Source: Bdellovibrionales bacterium
Lineage (GTDB): Bacteria > Bdellovibrionota > Bdellovibrionia > Bdellovibrionales > JAKFYE01
Direction: 5' to 3'
NCBI GenBank assembly: GCA_021731045.1
Contig: JAKFYE010000009.1
Coordinates: 60,042 to 124,041 of the forward strand
DNA: 64,000 nucleotides
This document shows, in pieces, positions 58,275 through 64,000 of this stretch. Each line of letters begins with the position of its first letter. Position 1 is the stretch's first letter. Position numbers and translations under genes: made by a program. The notes under the pieces are model-generated. The model saw nothing but the letters and a program-made list of their open reading frames with translations. It ran no database searches and had not been told where the DNA came from.

Positions 58275-59446
58275 GGGTACTTCAATTTGATAGGTTGTCC
58301 CAAACTCCCTGGTGCTCCTCGATCCTGTCCATTTACAATAACGTTGACGGCTCCTCCGTCACTCACATCAATGTTAATTGATGTGTTGGCCTTAAAGGTA
58401 TGAAATTGTTCTGGAGCCAATTTAATCGTAAGAAATCCGCTGTTATCGGTGCGGTAACCAAGAGTTACATTATCAAGAGCTTCAATAATAACTTCGATTT
58501 GTTTTTTAGGCTTTTGTTCTGAGAGGGTCGTGGAGGTTGTTGGTTTAAGTGTTGTTGTCGTTGGCTTTAAGATCGATGTGGTTGTCGTTGTTTGTCTTAA
58601 GGTTGATGAGGTGGTTGTTGGTTTTAATGTCGACGTGGTCGCTGGTTTTAATGTCGACGTGGTCGTTGGTTTTAATGTCGACGTGGTCGTTGGTTTTAAT
58701 GTCGACGTGGTCGTCGAGCGTGATGTTGAGGTGGGCTTTGTTGTCATAGAGATTGAGGCTAATGTCGTTGTACTTCGACTGGTTGTACTTGTGGTCGTTG
58801 TTGGAGCTAAAGATGTTGAGGTCGTTTCAGGTTCTTTCAATGTTGAAGTTGTTGTTGAAAGTGTGGACGCGCTTGCGGCCAAATTATTTTCATCAGAGGT
58901 GTTCGTAGATCCTGTCAAAACTGCGAGATCACCATTACTTGTCGTGTTGGCGGCTGTATCGATTTTGGTAAGCGCAATGCTCTCTTTGTGTAGTTCAGAT
59001 TCTTTTTCGTATTTCTGAATCATCTGTACTACAAATCCAATGAGTAAAATTAGCACTAACGAGGCAATTGCAATCAACCAAGTCCGTGATTTGCCGCCGA
59101 GGTCTTCACTAAACTCGCCACTAGAGCGGTGGAGTCGCACCTGTGGGACTTCATTCGAGGATGCAATGGCCATATTAGCCGCTGTATCTCCGATAGGAAG
59201 TTCGGGTTTAGTTTGGCCCATTTCATCTTGGAAAGACTTCAAAGTTTCGTTAACATCCAGCCCAAGATATTTTGCGTATGTTTGTACAAAGCCACGAATA
59301 AACGCTCTCTGGGGAAGTTGATCGACGTCTCCTTTTTCTAGAGCTTCTAATGTTTTCGGATTAATTTTAGTAACGTGAGCAATTTCGGCAATAGTCAGGC
59401 CCTTTTTTTCGCGGGCCTCGCGTAGAAGTTGTCCAGTTTTTTTCAT
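58271..59446 (-). CDS. RodZ-like protein (HTH_25, TM, Thr-rich repeat region, C-terminal DUF4115-like)
   Basis: GQLLREAREKKGLTIAEIAHVTKINPKTLEALEKGDVDQLPQRAFIRGFVQTYAKYLGLD; TM; TSTLKPTT repeats; C-terminal domain. Confidence 0.85.
   Translation of the reverse strand: MKKTGQLLREAREKKGLTIAEIAHVTKINPKTLEALEKGDVDQLPQRAFIRGFVQTYAKYLGLDVNETLKSFQDEMGQTKPELPIGDTAANMAIASSNEVPQVRLHRSSGEFSEDLGGKSRTWLIAIASLVLILLIGFVVQMIQKYEKESELHKESIALTKIDTAANTTSNGDLAVLTGSTNTSDENNLAASASTLSTTTSTLKEPETTSTSLAPTTTTSTTSRSTTTLASISMTTKPTSTSRSTTTSTLKPTTTSTLKPTTTSTLKPATTSTLKPTTTSSTLRQTTTTTSILKPTTTTLKPTTSTTLSEQKPKKQIEVIIEALDNVTLGYRTDNSGFLTIKLAPEQFHTFKANTSINIDVSDGGAVNVIVNGQDRGAPGSLGQPIKLKYP
58620..58715. repeat. 24-bp in-frame tandem repeat (4 copies) within the rodZ-like gene
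   Basis: GGTTTTAATGTCGACGTGGTCGYT at 58620, 58644, 58668 and 58692; encodes TTTSTLKP on the minus strand. Confidence 0.95.
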
Positions 59447-59455
59447 AACCCACTC

Positions 59456-60208
59456 CTACTTAATAATTCCAATCATAGTTTTAGCTTTTTCTGCGTACTC
59501 ACCTTCTGGATAAAGGTGAACCATTTCTTGAAGTCGCGCTTCTGCTTTAGCTTTAGAACCAATTTTAAAATAGCTTAAACCCGAATAATAAAGAGCCTCT
59601 TCTTTTTCTTTGTCGCATTGATTAACTGTTTTTTCTAAAGAAGGCCCGGCTTTTTTGTAGTCCTCTAAAAAGAAAAGACTAAGTCCATAAACAATTTGAG
59701 CAGGACAAAAAGTTTTTTCAGACTTTAATGAAAGAAGAGCAGTGTCTCTTGCTTTTAAAAACTCACCTTTTTTATAATAAGCCATCGCCATATTTGCGTG
59801 TGCTTTTTCAGGCGTTGGATAGGTGAGATCATTTATCACCGGGGTAAGCTCTGCAATCGCTTGATCGTATAGTTTCATACTGATGTAAACGCGACCCAAA
59901 TTATTTCGCGCGTCTGTGTATTTAGAATCAAGATCAATTGCGGTTTTAAGATGTGATTCAGCCTCAGTAAACTTATCGCGCACAAAATAGGCGAGTGCTA
60001 AATTATTGTGAATGACAGGACTTTTGGGGTCGAGTTCTACCGCTTCAAGAAGTTCTTTTAGGGCTTGAGGATAATTACCTTGTTGAAGATAAGAAGTTCC
60101 CATTCGTAAATGCAAATCTGCGATGTTCTTTTTTTCGCCCTGAGATGTTGCACAACCGATAAACAAAATACAAATAAGACTCAAAAATAAAATTCGAAAA
60201 ATAGGCAT
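59456..60208 (-). CDS. TPR lipoprotein (PilF/PilW-like)
   Basis: FIGCATSQGEKK lipobox; LHLRMGTSYLQQGNYPQALKELLEAVELDPKSPVIHNNLALAYF. Confidence 0.82.
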   Translation of the reverse strand: MPIFRILFLSLICILFIGCATSQGEKKNIADLHLRMGTSYLQQGNYPQALKELLEAVELDPKSPVIHNNLALAYFVRDKFTEAESHLKTAIDLDSKYTDARNNLGRVYISMKLYDQAIAELTPVINDLTYPTPEKAHANMAMAYYKKGEFLKARDTALLSLKSEKTFCPAQIVYGLSLFFLEDYKKAGPSLEKTVNQCDKEKEEALYYSGLSYFKIGSKAKAEARLQEMVHLYPEGEYAEKAKTMIGIIK

Positions 60209-60277
60209 ATCAAAACTCTAACAGTGTCGTTTTGCGGGCTCAAATTTTTAATGAAGATTAAGGAGCCGCGCGTCGCA

Positions 60278-61411
60278 TTAAGTTGGCACAATCATCGAGA
60301 TAATTTCAATGTGGGCTGTTTGAGGAAACATATCTAAGGGTTGTACTTTTTTAAGCTGATAGGCCCCTGAGCTCACCGATAAAAACAATTGTACATCACG
60401 TGCCCAGGTTACGGGATCACAACTTACATAAAATAGCGCGCGCGGCTTGAGTTTTGCGATGGCGTCCATGACATTTTGCCCGGCGCCCGCACGTGGCGGG
60501 TCAAGAACAACTAATGCGTTCTGAAAAGGCTTTTTATACTTTATAAAAAAATGCTCAACAGACTCGCAAATAAACTCGACGTCTTTTATTGCATAAGCGT
60601 GTTGAACCGCATCGGCTACAGCTTTTTTGTTCATTTCGACTGCAAGCGTGGACTGTGGCTGAATCTGATTGTGAAGGGGAAAAGTCAAATTACCATTCCC
60701 AGAATACAGATCCAAAAGAAAATCAAACTTGAAGTCCTTAGTCCAATCCACCAATGTACGAATCATATGTTCGTTTTGTGCCGTATTAACCTGAGAAAAT
60801 CCGAGTTCTGCTTCGACTTCATTCGTATTGGTCACAATAATTTGGCCAGATTTCACTCTCCGTATATCGAAGCGCCCATCTGTGGTTGGCGGTCTAAGAG
60901 TTTTGATTTGCTCTGCAACGGCTTGTTCTGCGATTAAACAGTCATCAATGTCGACAATGTGGTGAGAGCGCGCCTCTTTAAATCCAAGTTGTTTATTAAA
61001 ACTGTGAAGCTGAATGCGGTTGCGATAACGAAAAGGGTGGGGGCTTGCAAGTATCGGTAAGATATTTTCAGGCGCGAGATGAAATTTTTTAATCGCTTCT
61101 CGAACCAGCAAAACTTTATTCTCTAATTGATTTTGATAACTAATATTCTGCCAATCACAACCGCCACATCTTTCAAAGTAAGGACACGGCGCCTCAATAC
61201 GTTGAGGCGATGGATTTAGGATTTTTTTTAAAACCCCGTTTGCATATCCTTTTTTAACTTCGCGAATTTCTATAAGTGCGGTATCGCCCGGCACGGTAAA
61301 AGGCGTAAAAACAACAAAGCCTTCCACACGTGAAAGGCCAGCACCTCCGAGAGCTAATCGGTCAATTGTAACTTCAACAATTTGACCGATATGAACCGGA
61401 GGTTGTCTCAT
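60278..61411 (-). CDS. RlmD/TrmA-family RNA (uracil-5-)-methyltransferase
   Basis: TRAM-like N-terminus; CPYFERCGGCDWQNISYQNQL; FLLDLYSGNGNLTFPL; VVLDPPRAGAG; YVSCDPVTWARDV. Confidence 0.92.
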   Translation of the reverse strand: MRQPPVHIGQIVEVTIDRLALGGAGLSRVEGFVVFTPFTVPGDTALIEIREVKKGYANGVLKKILNPSPQRIEAPCPYFERCGGCDWQNISYQNQLENKVLLVREAIKKFHLAPENILPILASPHPFRYRNRIQLHSFNKQLGFKEARSHHIVDIDDCLIAEQAVAEQIKTLRPPTTDGRFDIRRVKSGQIIVTNTNEVEAELGFSQVNTAQNEHMIRTLVDWTKDFKFDFLLDLYSGNGNLTFPLHNQIQPQSTLAVEMNKKAVADAVQHAYAIKDVEFICESVEHFFIKYKKPFQNALVVLDPPRAGAGQNVMDAIAKLKPRALFYVSCDPVTWARDVQLFLSVSSGAYQLKKVQPLDMFPQTAHIEIISMIVPT

Positions 61412-61837
61412 CTAACCATTACAAATTTCTGATTTTTCAAAGAAGAGCGAAATTTCACGCGCAGCACTTGTAGGACTGTCACTTCCGTGAACCGCGTTTT
61501 CACCCATACTGTCACCGTAAAGTTTACGGATTGTGCCCGGATTTGCTTTTGCAGGATCTGTCGCGCCCATAAGATCACGATTTTTTGTAACAGCATTATC
61601 TCCCGAGAGAACCATCAAAAGAACTGGCCCTGACGTCATAAAGCTCACAAGTTCACCAAAAAAAGGACGCGCTTTATGTTCAGCATAAAACTCCTCACAT
61701 TTTAATTTTGAAATCACCGTGAGTTTCGCTGCCGCAATTTTAAGACCGTTTTTTTCAAAATGATCCATAATGGCGCCCATTTTATTTTTCTTAACGGCGT
61801 TTGGTTTAATAATTGAAAACGTTTGCTCTTTTCCCAT
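61412..61837 (-). CDS. ndk: Nucleoside diphosphate kinase
   Basis: [18 protein letters not shown]...[35 protein letters not shown]. Confidence 0.96.
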   Translation of the reverse strand: MGKEQTFSIIKPNAVKKNKMGAIMDHFEKNGLKIAAAKLTVISKLKCEEFYAEHKARPFFGELVSFMTSGPVLLMVLSGDNAVTKNRDLMGATDPAKANPGTIRKLYGDSMGENAVHGSDSPTSAAREISLFFEKSEICNG

Positions 61838-61847
61838 ATATAACTCC

Positions 61848-62717
61848 TTATTTGAGGGCGGACTTTAGTGTTGTTCCCAAGTCTGCAGGACTGCGTGCGA
61901 TTTTTGCTCCCGCACTCGCTAAAGCTTCAAACTTAGCTTCCGCCGTGCCTTTTCCACCGCTAATAATCGCACCCGCATGACCCATGCGTTTTCCTTTTGG
62001 CGCACTTGCACCAGCAATAAAACACGCAATTGGTTTTTTAAATTCTCTTTTAATATATTCGGCGGCCTCTTCTTCTGCCGAGCCACCGATTTCTCCAATC
62101 ATAATGACAGCATCGGTTCCTGAATCCTTATTAAACATTTCAAGAACATCAATAAAGTTAGTTCCGTTGACAGGATCGCCGCCAATTCCAACGCACGAAG
62201 ATTGACCTAACCCTACCGCCGTCAATTGATGAACAGCTTCATAGGTTAGTGTTCCAGATCGCGAAAGAACTCCGATTCTTCCGGGCCTATGAATAAACCC
62301 GGGCATAATTCCAATTTTACATTCTCCAGGAGTGATGACTCCGGGACAATTGGGACCAATCAGTCTTGTTTTTCGTCCTTCCATGAAACGTTTCACTTTA
62401 ACCATGTCTAAAACAGGTATGCCCTCAGTAATGCAAACGACGAGTTCGACTTTTGCATCGACGGCTTCCATTATTGCGTCTGCCGCAAATGGTGGTGGAA
62501 CATAAATCACCGAGGCATTCGCGCCAGTTTTTTTAACGGCTTCTTCAACAGTATTAAAAACCGGAAGACCAATATGAGAGGTTCCGCCCTTTCCAGGAGT
62601 CACTCCGCCCACCATCTTTGTTCCGTACTCAATGGCTTGTTGAGAGTGAAATGTTCCTTGAGCACCAGTAAAACCTTGGCAGATCACTTTGGTATTTTTA
62701 TTTATGAGAATGGCCAC
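61848..62717 (-). CDS. sucD: Succinyl-CoA ligase alpha subunit
   Basis: [55 protein letters not shown]. Confidence 0.97.
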   Translation of the reverse strand: MAILINKNTKVICQGFTGAQGTFHSQQAIEYGTKMVGGVTPGKGGTSHIGLPVFNTVEEAVKKTGANASVIYVPPPFAADAIMEAVDAKVELVVCITEGIPVLDMVKVKRFMEGRKTRLIGPNCPGVITPGECKIGIMPGFIHRPGRIGVLSRSGTLTYEAVHQLTAVGLGQSSCVGIGGDPVNGTNFIDVLEMFNKDSGTDAVIMIGEIGGSAEEEAAEYIKREFKKPIACFIAGASAPKGKRMGHAGAIISGGKGTAEAKFEALASAGAKIARSPADLGTTLKSALK

Positions 62718-62719
62718 GG

Positions 62720-63886
62720 TTAAGCTCCCTTCACAGCAGCAACAACTTTTTTTGCGGCATCTTCTAAGTCACTAGCGGGAGTAATATTAAGCCCACTTTC
62801 TTTCAACATTTTTTTGCCGAGATCAACGTTTGTACCCTCTAGACGTACAACAAGCGGAACTTTTAAGCCGATTTCTTTTGCGGCGGCGATAACTCCTTCC
62901 GCGATAATGTCGCACTTCATAATTCCACCAAAAATATTAACCAAAATGGCTTTTACGTTTGGATCTTTTAAAATAATCTTAAATGCCGCTGTCACATTTT
63001 CTTTATTCGCACCACCGCCAACATCTAAAAAGTTTGCGGGCTCTTTGCCGTGAAGTTTAATAATATCTAAGGTCGACATCGCAAGGCCCGCACCATTTAC
63101 GAGGCAGCCAATTTCTCCGTCTAATTTAATAAAAGCAAGATCGTATTCGCTGGCTTCGATTTCAGCGGGATTTTCTTCGGTTAAATCGCGGTACTCAAGA
63201 ATGTCGGGATGTCTAAAGAGAGCATTTGAGTCAAAATTCATTTTAGCATCCAGTGCTAATAGAGCACCTTGCTTTGTCATAACTAAAGGATTGATTTCGG
63301 CCATCGAACAATCACATGCAACGAAAGCATTGTAAAGTCCGACAAAAAACTGAGTCGCTTTGCCGATCAATTCTGCAGGAACACCAATAGCAAAAGCGAG
63401 TTGTCGCGCTTGAAAAGGCATAAGCCCAGAAACCGGATCAATGGTGCGCGTGTGTATTTTTTCAGGCGTTTTATGAGCGACCTCTTCGATATCCATTCCG
63501 CCCTCAGAGCTGGCCATCATTGTGACGCGACCAGAATGACGATCAACAAGAGTTGCGACGTAATACTCTTTCGCAATCTCACAACCCTCTTCGATTAAAA
63601 CTTGATTGACCACTTTTCCTTCAGGACCAGTTTGATGGGTAACAAGGGTCATCCCTAGAATTTTTTTTGCGTGATCTCGCACTTCATCGATGGATTTCGC
63701 AACTTTTACGCCACCGCCTTTTCCGCGACCTCCAGCATGAATCTGAGCTTTAACCACCCAAACTTTTCCACCAAGTTCTTGGGCAACCTTGACGGCCTCT
63801 TCGGGAGTTTTTGCAATTTTGCCTTTGAGGGTCGCGACTCCAAATTTTCTTAAGACTTCTTTACCTTGATACTCATGTATATTCAT
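62720..63886 (-). CDS. sucC: Succinyl-CoA ligase beta subunit
   Basis: [17 protein letters not shown]...[19 protein letters not shown]...[21 protein letters not shown]. Confidence 0.97.
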   Translation of the reverse strand: MNIHEYQGKEVLRKFGVATLKGKIAKTPEEAVKVAQELGGKVWVVKAQIHAGGRGKGGGVKVAKSIDEVRDHAKKILGMTLVTHQTGPEGKVVNQVLIEEGCEIAKEYYVATLVDRHSGRVTMMASSEGGMDIEEVAHKTPEKIHTRTIDPVSGLMPFQARQLAFAIGVPAELIGKATQFFVGLYNAFVACDCSMAEINPLVMTKQGALLALDAKMNFDSNALFRHPDILEYRDLTEENPAEIEASEYDLAFIKLDGEIGCLVNGAGLAMSTLDIIKLHGKEPANFLDVGGGANKENVTAAFKIILKDPNVKAILVNIFGGIMKCDIIAEGVIAAAKEIGLKVPLVVRLEGTNVDLGKKMLKESGLNITPASDLEDAAKKVVAAVKGA

Positions 63887-63901
63887 CTAAACGTCCTTCG
63901 A

Positions 63902-64000
63902 TTACAGTTTTTGTAAGGCGCTTACAAGTTCCTCAACGGCTTTAATCGAGTGATCAAGACCTTTGCGTTCTGTTTCGTTTAATTTTACTTCAATAACTTT
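63902..64000 (-). CDS. mdh: C-terminal fragment of a protein, probably malate dehydrogenase (5' end outside window)
   Basis: Minus-strand frame reads ...KVIEVKLNETERKGLDHSIKAVEELVSALQKL-stop; upstream of sucC, a common mdh-sucCD order. Confidence 0.7.
   Translation of the reverse strand, partial: KVIEVKLNETERKGLDHSIKAVEELVSALQKL

Noticed and set aside
58620-58715. Possible CRISPR-like repeat
   Set aside because: The units are directly adjacent 24-mers without spacers and are in-frame coding repeats.
58530-59018. 162-aa plus-strand ORF of Val/Asp repeats (VDVVVGFNVDVVVGFN...)
   Set aside because: It is the antisense shadow of the Thr-rich repeat region of the RodZ-like gene, which has clear HTH_25 homology on the minus strand.

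Overview
The window looks like a chromosomal segment of a Bdellovibrio-like bacterium (Bdellovibrionota), judged from gene content only. It is gene-dense and mostly housekeeping: an astC/astA/astD-like set, mltG, rluD, tsaB-rseP-cdsA-uppS-frr-pyrH-tsf-rpsB, priA, galU, groES-groEL, nadE, ndk-sucD-sucC and a partial mdh at the right edge. Two accessory systems stand out. (1) 46.5-50.35 kb is a compact bacterial microcompartment (BMC) locus: 2 BMC-T, 1 BMC-H, 3 BMC-P and one CoA-acylating-type aldehyde dehydrogenase with a candidate N-terminal encapsulation helix. It resembles the Haliangium ochraceum shell set and has no recognisable signature enzyme nearby. A 162-bp near-perfect long inverted repeat lies just upstream. 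(2) 35.6-45.7 kb is a minus-strand Tad/Flp (type IVb) pilus operon ending in a YD-repeat protein and two tiny secreted proteins. This arrangement matches the B. bacteriovorus host-interaction (hit, bd0108/bd0109) locus. It has a CpaE-CpaF fusion ATPase and only one visible platform protein. Smaller observations include a PilZ-nitroreductase fusion, tandem six-cysteine-repeat lipoprotein paralogs with a non-standard lipobox, a degenerate J-domain/HTH protein, an orphan pilin-like protein, candidate structured RNAs, and a second TIR-bounded element. All family calls are by eye from translated ORFs; no database search was run.
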